Source: Paraburkholderia elongata
Lineage (GTDB): Bacteria; Pseudomonadota; Gammaproteobacteria; Burkholderiales; Burkholderiaceae
Assembly: GCF_013177735.1 (NCBI RefSeq)
Contig: NZ_WOEZ01000279.1
Location: 1-64,000 of the forward strand
Direction of reading: 5' to 3'
DNA: 64,000 nucleotides
Made by a program: the position numbers and the translations under genes. Position 1 is the first letter of the stretch. Each line of letters opens with the position of its first letter. This document shows positions 33,665 through 43,245 of the stretch, piece after piece. The notes under the pieces are model-generated. The model saw only the letters and a program-made list of their open reading frames with translations. It made no database searches and was not told where the DNA came from.

Positions 33665-34019
33665 CGAACGTCCTTCAAAAGTCGCATTATGTCAGCCTAG
33701 CAAAAAAAGGTCCCGGTGGATATCCGCCGACGCGTCCCCTAAACTGCACGAGGATGGCCGCAAGAAAATGCGGGTTGCATGGATTGCAATCCGCCGCAAG
33801 CCGTGGTGGCCGCCTGGGTCGCGCGAGTCCGCACAAGTCTGTCTGCAACCTTGGTGATAGGTGAACTGGAAAATCCATTCCGCTCCATAGGCGCACTTCA
33901 CGCATCGTTCTTTTCGGACCGCTTATCATTATTTCGCGCCGCGCATGCGCGACCTATCCAGTAGCGCCAATTTCCACGCACCTTCTCGCGAACACCCGTC
34001 CAGCATAGCCGTCACGCCA

Positions 34020-34037
34020 CTGTCATCATTACGACAC
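34020..34037 (+). promoter_or_regulatory. Partial Pho-box-like sequence before pit
   Basis: CTGTCATCATTACGACAC begins with a perfect CTGTCAT half and ends with a degenerate second half (4 of 7 matches to CTGTCAC), 51 bp before the phosphate transporter ATG. The 33665-34088 gap otherwise shows no gene. PhoB control is only suggested. Confidence 0.3.
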
Positions 34038-34088
34038 ACAGGCCACGCAGGATCGGCAGTCCCGCGACAAACTTTTGGGGCTCACCTC

Positions 34089-35675
34089 ATGCCGGAACTT
34101 TCGTACCCGCAACCGGGCGCTGCAAGTGGAAAGGGGCGCAATATCGGCCTCATCATCTTCCTCGTTGTGATTGCGATCGGCGCTGCTTATTGCGCCATGC
34201 ATCTGGCAGACGATTTGCAATCGGTTCGCGAAGCCTCGTATTTGCCGTACCTGCTGCTCGGCATTGCGCTCGTGATCGCGCTCGGCTTCGAATTCGTCAA
34301 CGGCTTTCACGACACGGCGAACGCGGTCGCCACTGTAATCTACACGCATTCGCTCGCGCCGAACATTGCGGTGGTCTGGTCCGGCGGATGGAATTTCCTC
34401 GGTGTGCTTACTTCAACGGGTGCGGTCGCGTTCGGCATTCTGCAACTCCTGCCCGTCGAATTGATTCTGCAAGTGGGTAGCAGCGCGGGCTTTGCAATGG
34501 TCTTCGCCCTGTTGATCGCTGCGATCATCTGGAATCTGGGCACGTGGTATTTCGGACTGCCGTCGTCGAGCTCGCATACGCTGATCGGCTCGATCATCGG
34601 CGTCGGTCTGATGAATCAGCTAATGCACGGCGTGAACGGCACGAGCGGCGTGGACTGGAATCAGGCGCTCGGCGTGGGCAAGTCGTTACTGTTTTCGCCG
34701 CTGGTCGGCTTTCTTGCCTCCGCTTTGCTGCTGCTGATCCTGAAGGCCGTGGTGCGCGTTCCCGCGTTGTATGCGGAGCCGAAGGGGAAAAAGCCGCCGC
34801 CGTTCTGGATTCGCAGCCTGCTGATTCTGACCTGTACGGGTGTTTCGTTCGCGCACGGTTCGAACGACGGACAGAAAGGCATGGGTCTCATCATGCTGAT
34901 CCTCATCGGCACGGTGCCGACTGCCTACGCACTGAACAAGGCGGTCACTCCGGCGCAAACGCAAACCTACCTCGCAGTCTCGCAACAGGCCTCGACGACG
35001 CTCGCCAAGTACACCCAGGGCGCGGCACCGTCCGCCGATCCGCGCGCCGATGTCGAAGCGTATGTGCGCACCCGCCAGTTGACGCCCGCCACGTTGCCGG
35101 CCTTGCAGCAGCTGATCGATCTGATCGGCCAGCAGGTCAGCACGTCTGGATCGATAGCAACCGTGCCGCAAAGCATCGTCGATAACGTGCGCAACAATAT
35201 GTATGTCGCTTCCGAAGCGATCCGCCTGATGGACAAGAGCAAACAGCCGGCGTTTTCACCGGCAGATGCCAAAGCGATCGACAACTTCAAGGCGCAAACC
35301 GATCACGCGACCAAGTTCATACCGACATGGGTCAAGGTCGCCGTGGCCATCGCCCTGGGTCTCGGCACGATGGTTGGATGGAAGCGCATCGTCATCACGG
35401 TCGGTGAGAAGATCGGCAAGCAGCATCTGACCTATGGACAGGGTGCATCGGCTGAAATGGTGGCGATGCTGACGATCGGCGCGGCCGACATGTACGGCTT
35501 GCCGGTCTCGACAACGCACGTGCTGTCGTCAGGCGTGGCCGGCACCATGGCGGCCAACGGCTCCGGCTTGCAATGGAGCACCGTGCGCAGCCTGATCCTC
35601 GCCTGGGTACTGACGCTGCCGGCTTCAATCGCGCTGGCCGCGGGCTTGTACTGGGTGTTCCGGATGGTGTTCTGA
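34089..35675 (+). CDS. pit: Inorganic phosphate transporter (Pit family)
   Basis: 528 residues. The two inverted PiT signature repeats are present: GFEFVNGFHDTANAVATVIYTHS (N-terminal) and FAHGSNDGQKGMGL (C-terminal), plus GLPSSSSHTLIGSIIGVGL and GLPVSTTHVLSSGV. A ~120-residue loop (about residues 285-420) separates the halves, as in longer Pit proteins. Low-affinity metal-phosphate:H+ symport in the inner membrane. The upstream frame to 33945 is Ser/His-rich and unlikely to be translated. Confidence 0.93.
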   Translation: MPELSYPQPGAASGKGRNIGLIIFLVVIAIGAAYCAMHLADDLQSVREASYLPYLLLGIALVIALGFEFVNGFHDTANAVATVIYTHSLAPNIAVVWSGGWNFLGVLTSTGAVAFGILQLLPVELILQVGSSAGFAMVFALLIAAIIWNLGTWYFGLPSSSSHTLIGSIIGVGLMNQLMHGVNGTSGVDWNQALGVGKSLLFSPLVGFLASALLLLILKAVVRVPALYAEPKGKKPPPFWIRSLLILTCTGVSFAHGSNDGQKGMGLIMLILIGTVPTAYALNKAVTPAQTQTYLAVSQQASTTLAKYTQGAAPSADPRADVEAYVRTRQLTPATLPALQQLIDLIGQQVSTSGSIATVPQSIVDNVRNNMYVASEAIRLMDKSKQPAFSPADAKAIDNFKAQTDHATKFIPTWVKVAVAIALGLGTMVGWKRIVITVGEKIGKQHLTYGQGASAEMVAMLTIGAADMYGLPVSTTHVLSSGVAGTMAANGSGLQWSTVRSLILAWVLTLPASIALAAGLYWVFRMVF

Positions 35676-35724
35676 AACTGCCGAAGCCGCTGGTGCCGGG
35701 TGCAAATCCGGCCACGGTGAAGGC

Positions 35725-35755
35725 AAAAAAAGCGCGGTTTCTGCCGCGCTTTTTT
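35725..35755 (+). terminator. Rho-independent terminator after pit
   Basis: A7-GCGCGG-TTTCTG-CCGCGC-T6: a 6-bp G/C stem flanked by A and T runs that extend the pairing. The symmetry means it can also end transcription from the minus strand. Confidence 0.85.
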
Positions 35756-35794
35756 CATTCCATCGAGCCTTCATTCCACCGGGCCGAAACTCGA

Positions 35795-36721
35795 TCAATA
35801 CATCTCGGGCACGATCATCGACTCCGGCACCGGCTGGCGGCTGTATTCGTCGTGATAGACCCGTGCGGGCAACTCGATTAGCGGATGCTCGATCTCGTGA
35901 TACGGCACCTGGCTCAGCAGATGGTGAATGCAGTTCAGGCGCGCGCGCTTCTTGTCGACCGCCTGCACGACCCACCACGGCGCCTCGGGAATGTGCGAGC
36001 GCTGCAGCATGACTTCTTTCGCCTGCGTATAAGCCTCCCAGCGACGCCGGCTTTCCAGATCCATCGGACTTAGTTTCCACTGCTTCAGCGGATCGTGGAT
36101 GCGGTTCTGAAAGCGGATTTCCTGTTCTTCGTCGGTGATCGAAAACCAGTATTTGAGAATCTGCACGCCGCTTCGCGCCAGCATCTTTTCGAATTCCGGC
36201 ACCGAGCGGAAAAACTCTTCATACTCGTCGTCGCTGCAAAAATTCATCACACGTTCGACGCCCGCGCGGTTGTACCAGCTGCGATCGAACAGCACCATTT
36301 CGCCGCCTGCCGGCAAATGCGACACGTAACGCTGGAAATACCATTGCGTGCGTTCGCGGTTGTTCGGCGCCGGCAACGCCGCCACGCGGCACACGCGCGG
36401 ATTGAGCCGCTGCGTGATGCGTTTGATCGCGCCGCCCTTGCCGGCCGCATCGCGTCCTTCGAAAATCACCACCAGCCGATGCCCGGTTTGCACGATCCAA
36501 TCCTGCAGTTTGACAAGCTCGCCTTGCAACCGGAACAGCTCGCGGAAGTACACCTTGCGCGCCTCGCGATGCTCGGGCGTGAAACCCTGCGCGCCGTCGA
36601 TAATGCGATCGTCGACCTCCATTTCGAGCTCCTCGTCGTATGCATCGATGAGGTCTTCCTCGAAACGGCGTTGCCGTTCTGCCATGACTTCGGCCTCGGG
36701 TCTCGGATCCAGCTCTTTCAT
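35795..36721 (-). CDS. ppk2: Polyphosphate kinase 2
   Basis: 308 residues starting MKELDPRPE behind AGGAG. PPK2 family: Walker A EGRDAAGKGG (residues 88-97), lid region LPAPNNRERTQWYFQRY, Walker B LFDRSWYNRAGVE, and the C-terminal QAVDKKRARLNCIHHLL. It uses polyphosphate to phosphorylate nucleoside di- or monophosphates in the cytoplasm. The length and motifs fit class I (ADP to ATP), though the class is inferred. It is convergent with pit and shares its terminator. Confidence 0.93.
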   Translation of the reverse strand: MKELDPRPEAEVMAERQRRFEEDLIDAYDEELEMEVDDRIIDGAQGFTPEHREARKVYFRELFRLQGELVKLQDWIVQTGHRLVVIFEGRDAAGKGGAIKRITQRLNPRVCRVAALPAPNNRERTQWYFQRYVSHLPAGGEMVLFDRSWYNRAGVERVMNFCSDDEYEEFFRSVPEFEKMLARSGVQILKYWFSITDEEQEIRFQNRIHDPLKQWKLSPMDLESRRRWEAYTQAKEVMLQRSHIPEAPWWVVQAVDKKRARLNCIHHLLSQVPYHEIEHPLIELPARVYHDEYSRQPVPESMIVPEMY

Positions 36722-36914
36722 TGCGACTCTCCTGGCAACGGAAATGGTTAGGCACGCGGCGCATGCGCGTCGCGAACGCGTTCGATTATCGAAGTGCGAG
36801 GTGTCAGCCGTGTTACCAGCGCGGCAGCCGCGCCTTGGGGCGATGGGCGTTCGCCGGCGGCCTGCGCGCCTTTTTGGGTATCCATGATAGCGAGTTTTGC
36901 GTGGCCGCCCGGCG

Positions 36915-37355
36915 CTAACACAATGGCTTCGCGAAGCTGAGTTCGTGGCCGTCGGGATCGGTAATGTGGAAATAGCGCTCGCCCCACGGCGCATCGGACG
37001 GTTCGAGCGATGGCTTCAAGCCCGCCGCCAGCGCCTTCCGGTAGAGTGCGTCGACGTCCGAGACATAAATGATCACGCGGCCCCACCAGTTGACTGGGGC
37101 ACGCGTATCGACGATCAGGTTCAGATACGAACCGCCGAATGCAAACGACGTGAATGCTTCGTGCGAACCGCCGAATTTGATCGGAAAACCAAGCGCTTCG
37201 TAAAACAGCACCGCGCCCGGCATATTGCGGGTGGCGAGCGTGATGGCGCTGAGCGACTCGATGCGCGGCTCGGTCGGGTCTGCCGACTCTGTCGGCGCGC
37301 TCGACGAGGCAGAGGCAGAGGCAGAGGCTGCGGCTGACGTGGCGGGTGAGTTCAT
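36915..37355 (-). CDS. VOC (glyoxalase/bleomycin-resistance) family protein
   Basis: 146 residues starting MNSPATS behind AGGAGA. The first ~30 residues are Ala/Ser-rich low complexity encoded by a 6-bp repeat (GAGGCA, near 37305-37335). The rest is one VOC domain (TLATRNMPGAVLFYEALGFP ... RYFHITDPDGHELSF) with the terminal metal-type glutamate. Small-molecule dioxygenase, lyase or binding role unknown. The upstream DNA (37380-37500) is more low-complexity repeat and holds no gene. Confidence 0.85.
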   Translation of the reverse strand: MNSPATSAAASASASASSSAPTESADPTEPRIESLSAITLATRNMPGAVLFYEALGFPIKFGGSHEAFTSFAFGGSYLNLIVDTRAPVNWWGRVIIYVSDVDALYRKALAAGLKPSLEPSDAPWGERYFHITDPDGHELSFAKPLC

Positions 37356-37632
37356 GGCGGCTGTCTCCTTGGTATGGCGACGCCTAACGGGCTCGCAAGG
37401 TGTATGCCCGGGCGTTGCAAGCATCGGCGTGGACATTGGCATCGGCATGGGCGTCTGCATCGGCGTCGGTCCGGGCATTGGCCGGCGTTCCCGCTCGTGC
37501 AACGACCTCAGCGTTGGCGTGGCCTGACAGACGAAAGTGTCTCATAGCCGCCTCGCGCACGCCGCCCCTGCCCGCACTTGAAAACCCGCCCACCGCCCCG
37601 CATCTGGATTCCCGCCTATCCGGAGCATCGCC

Positions 37633-38679
37633 ATGGGAAGCCGCCCACGCTTCGTCGATGACCTGTCGCGCGCCGCATCCGACGCCCCCGGGTCCGATCC
37701 ACTCAACGCTTTATCCGACGACGCCCTGCTCGACGCCTATTCCCGCACCGTAATCGGCGCGCTGGAACGCGTTCAGCAAGCAGTCGCCTTCATTTCCGTC
37801 GAACGCCGGCTGCCCGGCGCCCCCACCGGGCGCGATAGCCGCGGCGCGCGCAGCGGCACCGGCTCGGGCTTTCTGTTCACGCCCGACGGCTATTTGCTCA
37901 CCAACAGCCACGTCGTGCATGGCGCCACGCACATCACGGTGACGCTCGCCGACGGCGCGAAATTCGACGCTGATCTGGTCGGCGACGATCCCGGCAGCGA
38001 TCTCGCTGTCCTGCGCATCGGCTCGCCGGAGCCGTTGCCGCACGTCGAACTCGGCGAATCGTCGAAGCTGCGGGTCGGCCAGATTGCGATCGCGGTCGGC
38101 AATCCGCTCGGCCTTGCGCAAACTGTGACGACTGGCGTGGTCTCGGCGCTCGGCCGCTCGCTGCGCTCGAATTCGGGCCGCATGATCTACGACGTGATCC
38201 AGACGGATGCCGCGCTCAATCCCGGCAATTCGGGCGGCCCGCTGATCAATTCGGCCGGTCAGGTAATCGGCGTGAACACCGCGATCATTCCAGGCGCGCA
38301 GGCGATCTGCTTCGCCACCGCAATCGATACGGCCAAGTGGGTCATCATGCAAATCTTCGCGCACGGCCGCGTGCGGCGCGCGTACATCGGCGTGGCCGGC
38401 ACCACGCGGCCGCTGTCGCGCCGCGTGCAGCGCTATTTCGGCCTGGGCTCGGAGAGCGGCGTGCATGTCATGGAGATCGTCAAAGGCAGTCCGGCCGCGC
38501 TCGGCGGCTTGCGCACCGACGACACGATCGTCGCGATTGACGCGCTTGCAGTGCAAGACGTCGATAGCCTGCAACGCACGCTCGACGCGTCGCGTATCGA
38601 CAAGCCGGTCAACGTGACCGTGTTGCGTGGCGCGCAACGGCTCGAATTGATCTTGACGCCGGTCGAGCAGACAAGCTGA
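37633..38679 (+). CDS. HtrA/Deg-type serine protease without signal peptide
   Basis: 348 residues. Trypsin-like domain with catalytic triad His93 (TNSHVV), Asp123 (GSDLAVL) and Ser200 (GNSGGPL), followed by one PDZ domain (~residues 255-345; GVHVMEIVKGSPAALGGLRTDDTI). Unlike DegP/DegQ there is no N-terminal signal sequence or membrane anchor, so as annotated it would be cytoplasmic. The helical segment LSDDALLDAYSRTVIGALE precedes the protease. It is followed by a terminator. Confidence 0.9.
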   Translation: MGSRPRFVDDLSRAASDAPGSDPLNALSDDALLDAYSRTVIGALERVQQAVAFISVERRLPGAPTGRDSRGARSGTGSGFLFTPDGYLLTNSHVVHGATHITVTLADGAKFDADLVGDDPGSDLAVLRIGSPEPLPHVELGESSKLRVGQIAIAVGNPLGLAQTVTTGVVSALGRSLRSNSGRMIYDVIQTDAALNPGNSGGPLINSAGQVIGVNTAIIPGAQAICFATAIDTAKWVIMQIFAHGRVRRAYIGVAGTTRPLSRRVQRYFGLGSESGVHVMEIVKGSPAALGGLRTDDTIVAIDALAVQDVDSLQRTLDASRIDKPVNVTVLRGAQRLELILTPVEQTS

Positions 38680-38705
38680 TTGAGCGGTTGCACGGGGGCT
38701 CAAAG

Positions 38706-38737
38706 AAGCCTCACGCTCAACCGAGCGCGAGGCTTTT
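38706..38737 (+). terminator. Terminator after the HtrA-like gene
   Basis: AAGCCTCACGCTC-AACC-GAGCGCGAGGCTT followed by TT: a 12-bp stem with one mismatch and a short T run, 27 nt after the stop codon. Confidence 0.75.
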
Positions 38738-38746
38738 CTTCGGCAT

Positions 38747-38772
38747 GCAGCGCATCCACAAAGATGCGCTGC
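38747..38772. terminator. Perfect hairpin between HtrA-like gene and ggt
   Basis: GCAGCGCATC-CACAAA-GATGCGCTGC, a perfect 10-bp stem 33 bp past the ggt stop on its transcript. It lacks a T run on either strand, so it may stabilise the ggt 3' end instead of terminating. Confidence 0.45.
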
Positions 38773-38804
38773 GCAGATGCACTTAAACGATTGAAGTCAA
38801 ACGC

Positions 38805-40538
38805 TCACTGAATCACGCGCGTGACACCACGGCCGCGCGGATCGGCGGCGGCTTCCGGCGTATCGCCATTGACCTTGATCGCCTGGATGTCGCCGCTGAA
38901 ATCCTGCCCCTCGAGCTTATAGCCCTTGGCTTCGATCTGCTTGGCGAGTTCGCCGTCGATCGGCTTGTACGGCTCCCAGAAGATCGTGTTCGGCGGCAAC
39001 AGTTGGTGATGGAAGCGCATTGCGCCCACGGCTTCCTGCAACGGCATGTTGAAGTCGTAGATGTTGTTGATCACCTGGAAGATCGACGTGAAGATCCGCG
39101 ATCCGCCCGGCGTGCCGATCACCAGCGACACCTTGCCGTCCTTGGTCAGAATCGTCGGGCTCATTGACGACAACGGGCGCTTTTTCGGTTCGATCGAATT
39201 CGCGTCGCTGCCCACCACGCCGAACATGTTCGCGACACCCGGCTTCGCGGAGAAGTCGTCCATCTCGTCGTTCAGCACGATACCCGTGCGATCCGCCACC
39301 ACGCCCGAGCCGAAGTAGCCGTTGATGGTGTACGTATTCGACACCGCGTTACCCCACTTGTCGATCACGGAGAAGTGTGTGGTTTCCGCTTTCTCCGGCA
39401 TCGACGTGCCGAGGCCGGCCTGAATGCTCTTCGTATCCGAAGGCGCATTCGGATTGACTTCACCTGCACGCTTGGCGATGTACGCGTCGTCGGTCAATTG
39501 TGCGACCGGCACTTTGTAGAAGTCCGGATCGCCGAGATACTGCGCGCGATCGGCGAACACGCGCTTCTCGATTTCAGCGATCAGGTGCACGTATTGCGCG
39601 GAATTGAGCTTGACGTCCTTGAAGTCGGGCGCAATGTCGGCCTTCATCTTCAGCAACTGCACGAGACCGATACCGCCGGAGCTCGGGGGCGGTGCGGTAA
39701 TCACGCGACAGCCATTCCAGTTCGCCTGGATCGGCTGGCGCCACACCGCCTTGTACTGCTGCAGATCGGCTTTGGTAATCAGACCGTGACCGCGCATGGA
39801 CGCCGCGATCAGATCAGCCGTCTTGCCCGAGTAGAAGTCTTTCGCGCCTTGATCCGAAATGCGCTGCAGCACGGCGGCGAGATCCGGTTGCTTGAAGTTG
39901 ACGCCCTGCTTCAGGTTGCCGAAGTAGGTGTCGAAGTTGGTCTTGCCGGCGAAGTCTTTCGCGGCATCGTCGCGGCGTTGCTGCAATTGCTCGCTAACCT
40001 CAAAGCCGTCGCGTGCGTAGTGAATTGCCGGTGCGAGCACCTGCTTCCATTTGAGCTTGCCGAAGCGGCGCTGCGCTTGCCACATGCCGTCGACGGTGCC
40101 CGGCACGCCCACCGCGCGATAGCCGAACAGGCTCATGCCTTTGATGACCTCACCCTTGTCGTCAAGATACATGTTCTTCGTCGCGGCCAGCGGAGCGCGC
40201 TCGCGATAGTCGAGGAAGTACGGCTTGCCGTCGACATACAGCGTCATGAAACCACCGCCACCGATATTGCCCGCTTCCGGATATGTCACGGCAAGCGTGA
40301 AGGCAATCGCGACTGCCGCGTCGACGGCGTTGCCGCCTTCCTTGAAGATCTGTTCTGCGGCGTCGGCGCTGTACTTGTCCGCGACCGCAATGGCTGAAGC
40401 CGTGAGAACCGCCGGCTGCGCTTTCGCGGGTGCTTTGGCAAAGGCCGGGGTGGCTTCGAGAAAACCGCTTGAAACAGTGACGAGTGCGACCAGCGCAAGT
40501 CCGCTAGCGGACGATTTAGCGTTGTGAAACAACTTCAT
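38805..40538 (-). CDS. ggt: Gamma-glutamyltranspeptidase
   Basis: 577 residues with a Sec signal peptide (cleavage likely after TPAFA). Autoprocessing site at Thr386 (ETTHFSV), which becomes the N-terminal nucleophile of the small subunit. Substrate-binding SSMSPT and GTPGGSRI are present. A periplasmic heterodimer that hydrolyses or transfers gamma-glutamyl groups from glutathione and related compounds. Full length. No operon partner. The 224 bp upstream hold nothing recognisable. Confidence 0.95.
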   Translation of the reverse strand: MKLFHNAKSSASGLALVALVTVSSGFLEATPAFAKAPAKAQPAVLTASAIAVADKYSADAAEQIFKEGGNAVDAAVAIAFTLAVTYPEAGNIGGGGFMTLYVDGKPYFLDYRERAPLAATKNMYLDDKGEVIKGMSLFGYRAVGVPGTVDGMWQAQRRFGKLKWKQVLAPAIHYARDGFEVSEQLQQRRDDAAKDFAGKTNFDTYFGNLKQGVNFKQPDLAAVLQRISDQGAKDFYSGKTADLIAASMRGHGLITKADLQQYKAVWRQPIQANWNGCRVITAPPPSSGGIGLVQLLKMKADIAPDFKDVKLNSAQYVHLIAEIEKRVFADRAQYLGDPDFYKVPVAQLTDDAYIAKRAGEVNPNAPSDTKSIQAGLGTSMPEKAETTHFSVIDKWGNAVSNTYTINGYFGSGVVADRTGIVLNDEMDDFSAKPGVANMFGVVGSDANSIEPKKRPLSSMSPTILTKDGKVSLVIGTPGGSRIFTSIFQVINNIYDFNMPLQEAVGAMRFHHQLLPPNTIFWEPYKPIDGELAKQIEAKGYKLEGQDFSGDIQAIKVNGDTPEAAADPRGRGVTRVIQ

Positions 40539-40762
40539 TGGACCTCCTCCAAGACAACTCTTTCATCTGACGAAAGCTGCCTTGCGCTTATAACACGCCG
40601 GTCCGGCATTTGCGAAGCCGTTGCACGCATGTGGTGCATGCTGCAGCACACAAAAACGTGCCGCTTCATGACGCTAATTGTCGCGAGTAGCTGTGCTCGA
40701 ATAGGCATCTAACGCAGTTGACGCGCCGCGCCACGAGGCGAAACGCATCGCGAGTTGAACAC

Positions 40763-42172
40763 TCAGGCGCGCCCTCTGCTGGCGCGTGCGATTTCATCGC
40801 CGGCGCCTTGCGGCAAGCGCGCGGTCACCGGAATCGACAGGAACGAGAACAGGCCGACCACGAGAAACGCCGGCCAGAAGTCGGAAAACACGATGGTCGA
40901 GTGACCCTGCACGTTATGCGAGATTTGCAGCACGATGCCGGCGATCGTCACGCCGAGCCCCAACGAAATCTGCTGGATCACACTAGCAACGCTCGTCGCG
41001 CGGCCGACGTCGCGGCTCGGAATATCCGCATACGCCAAGGTATTCAACGAGGTGAATTGCAACGACGGGAAGAAGCCGCCGAACAGCACGACACACCAGA
41101 TCAGCCAATGCGGCGTTCCAGGAAAGAACAGCCCGTAGACGGCAATGGCCAGGCCCGCGCAGCCGGCATTGAACATCAGCACCGTGCGGAAACCGAAGCG
41201 GCCGAGAAGGCGCGACGCGGCCGCCTTCATGAAGATCGAGCCGAACGCGGACGCGCAGGTGATCGACCCCGACTTGAACGCTGTCATGCCAAGGCCTTCC
41301 TGCAACGCAAGCGGCAACAGAAACGGCACCGCGCCCAGACCGATGCGAAACAGCGACCCGCCCACCACGCTTGCGTGAAAACTCGGAATACGCAACAGCC
41401 GCAAATCGAGCACCGGCAATTCGACGCGGTTCGCGTACAGCACGTACATCACCACCAGCACCACGCCGATCACGCACATGCTGACCGATACCGTATTCGA
41501 TACCAGTTCGCCGCCTACCAGCGAGAGCCCCAGCATGAGCAACGACGCCCCGCTCGCCGACAACGCAAAGCCGGTCCAGTCGAGCCGGCCGGGATGCGCT
41601 TCGCGCACGTTGGCGATGTGCTTGTTCGCAAGCCAGATGCCCAGCAGGCCGATTGGAATGTTGATGAAGAAAATCAGACGCCAGTGCAGATAGGTCGTGA
41701 TGAAACCACCAAGCGGCGGCCCGACCACTGGCCCGAGCAGCGCAGGCACCGTCAGATAGTTGACCGCGCGGATGAAGTCCGACTTGGGCACCGAGCGGAA
41801 AATGATGATGCGCCCTACCGGCACCATCATCGCGCCGCCGATGCCTTGCACGAAGCGCGCAACCACGAAGGTGCCGAGCGAAGTGGACGCCGCGCACATG
41901 AGCGAGCCGGCCATGAAGATGCCGATTGCCGTGCGAAACACCGTGCGCGAACCGAAGCGGTCGGCGACCCAGCCGCAAATGGGAATGAAGACGCCGAGGC
42001 CGATGACGTAAGCCGTCACGGCAAGCTTGAGGGTGATGGGGTCCTGCCCGAGATCGCGCGCCAGAACTGGCAGCGACGTCACGATGACCGTGCCGTCCAC
42101 GTTTTCCATGAACATCGCACACGCGACGATCAGCGGAACGATGAAAGTGCCTAAAGCTAGAGGCATTGGCAT
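40763..42172 (-). CDS. MFS transporter, DHA2 (EmrB/QacA) type
   Basis: 469 residues from ATG 42172 (a TTG five codons earlier is possible). About 14 membrane segments. Motif A-like VADRFGSRTVFRTAIG, early MENVDGTVIVTSLPVLARDLG and motif C-like VPALLGPVVGPPLGGFI mark a drug:H+ antiporter of the 14-TMS family. The C-terminus is short and basic. No adjacent membrane-fusion gene, so single-component efflux is likely. Confidence 0.9.
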   Translation of the reverse strand: MPMPLALGTFIVPLIVACAMFMENVDGTVIVTSLPVLARDLGQDPITLKLAVTAYVIGLGVFIPICGWVADRFGSRTVFRTAIGIFMAGSLMCAASTSLGTFVVARFVQGIGGAMMVPVGRIIIFRSVPKSDFIRAVNYLTVPALLGPVVGPPLGGFITTYLHWRLIFFINIPIGLLGIWLANKHIANVREAHPGRLDWTGFALSASGASLLMLGLSLVGGELVSNTVSVSMCVIGVVLVVMYVLYANRVELPVLDLRLLRIPSFHASVVGGSLFRIGLGAVPFLLPLALQEGLGMTAFKSGSITCASAFGSIFMKAAASRLLGRFGFRTVLMFNAGCAGLAIAVYGLFFPGTPHWLIWCVVLFGGFFPSLQFTSLNTLAYADIPSRDVGRATSVASVIQQISLGLGVTIAGIVLQISHNVQGHSTIVFSDFWPAFLVVGLFSFLSIPVTARLPQGAGDEIARASRGRA

Positions 42173-42357
42173 GACGACGGGTTGCAAGGCCGTCGGTGTA
42201 AAGCTGCGATTCTACCCGTCGCCCGATGGTTGCGCACGCAACGAAATGCAAAAATGCTACGAAATAAAGGAGTGAAATGGATGGGCCAAGCGACGCGATG
42301 GTGAGCCGGCATATAGCCGGCTCACAATGCAATACGGCGGCAATTCAGGCGCGGAGT

Positions 42358-42794
42358 TTAATGCGAGGCGCTGACCAGCGGTTGCAATTGCGGCAGGATC
42401 TCAGTGCTTGCTCGAGCGACGTCGTTCGGGAAGTCGATCTCGATCCACGGCGAGCCGGTCACGTCGGCCGTGTCGAACACCTGGCTGCGCTCCAGCAGCG
42501 GGTCGCGCACCGCTTCTTCGTGCGGCATGTTGGCCCGGCCGCTATCCACGTAGCCCGCGACGATCTGCGTGAATGGGTGGTGACTTCGGGTGCGAGGATA
42601 TCTTCCAGATACAGGAACGCGTCCTGATCGGCAAAATCCTTGGAGAGACGCGGGGTGTCGAATATCCGCGTGCGGCTCGCCACTGCGCGATCGGCATTCG
42701 GTGCGTGTGTGGCCGGCGATGAAACCAGCGGATGTTCAACTGAAATTGGCGCGATCACGTCGTCTTCGGCGTGCATACTCATTCGCTGGCCCAC
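42358..42794 (-). pseudogene. Frameshifted C-terminal remnant of a sugar/choline nucleotidyltransferase
   Basis: Two overlapping frames join into one protein if a single base is restored near 42577-42585. The first gives ...FLYLEDILAPEVTTH. The second continues PFTQIVAGYVDSG and then RANMPHEEAVRDPLLER, ending TADVTGSPWIEIDFPNDVARA. That ending is the C-terminal signature of LicC-like and related NTP transferases (DVTG-x-PW-x-EIDFP-D). The N-terminal nucleotide-binding half is absent, so this is a truncated, frameshifted relic. GTG or ATG starts near 42782-42794 do not rescue it. Confidence 0.6.
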
Positions 42795-42958
42795 ATTTGA
42801 CTCGTTTCAGACGCCTTGGCAGGGGCGGCCGCCGGGTGTGCGGCGCGGCGCGGCGCGCCAGCCACACCAATCAGCAGGCGCAGCGTGGTCAGATGGTTCG
42901 GCGTGACCCACTGTTGACGACCGGCGTGACAAGCTGACGGGCGAGCCTTGCGTCCCAT
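42779..42958 (-). pseudogene. N-terminal remnant of a CDP-alcohol phosphatidyltransferase
   Basis: A 59-codon frame (MGRKARPSACHAG...) contains WVTPNHLTTLRLLIGVAGA, the characteristic N-terminal segment of CDP-alcohol phosphatidyltransferases. It then runs into Ala/Pro-rich sequence and stops. The catalytic D-G-x2-A-R motif is missing. It overlaps the nucleotidyltransferase relic, consistent with a former phospholipid headgroup locus collapsed by deletion. Confidence 0.5.
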
Positions 42959-43245
42959 GTTCTGGGGGCCGGAACGGTCGTTGGATTTTTCTGTCTCAAA
43001 TTCATAGCCCGGAAATAAATACGGGATTCTGAAAGCTTGCTTTCTTCCTTAACGTTTTCTTAAGGACCCTCCGTTGCCGCTGCCCGCCAGGCGCCGCGCA
43101 AGATATGCCGAATCACGTTAAAGTGCGACTCCAGTTGCGCCTGTCACGACGGATCACTTCGATGCGCAACGTCCTTCGGGTCGCGACACTTAGCCGCCGT
43201 CCGTTGCGAACACACTACATCGAACGCGGGTCGCCATTCACGCCT

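Noticed and set aside
36747..36994. N-terminal extension of the polyphosphate kinase to 36994
   Set aside because: Arg/Thr-rich, no homology to PPK2; the ATG at 36721 has AGGAG and gives the family length.
40718..42154. 478-residue plus-strand frame opposite the MFS gene
   Set aside because: Composition (Arg/His/Gln-rich) is that of an antisense shadow; the minus strand encodes a clear 14-segment transporter.
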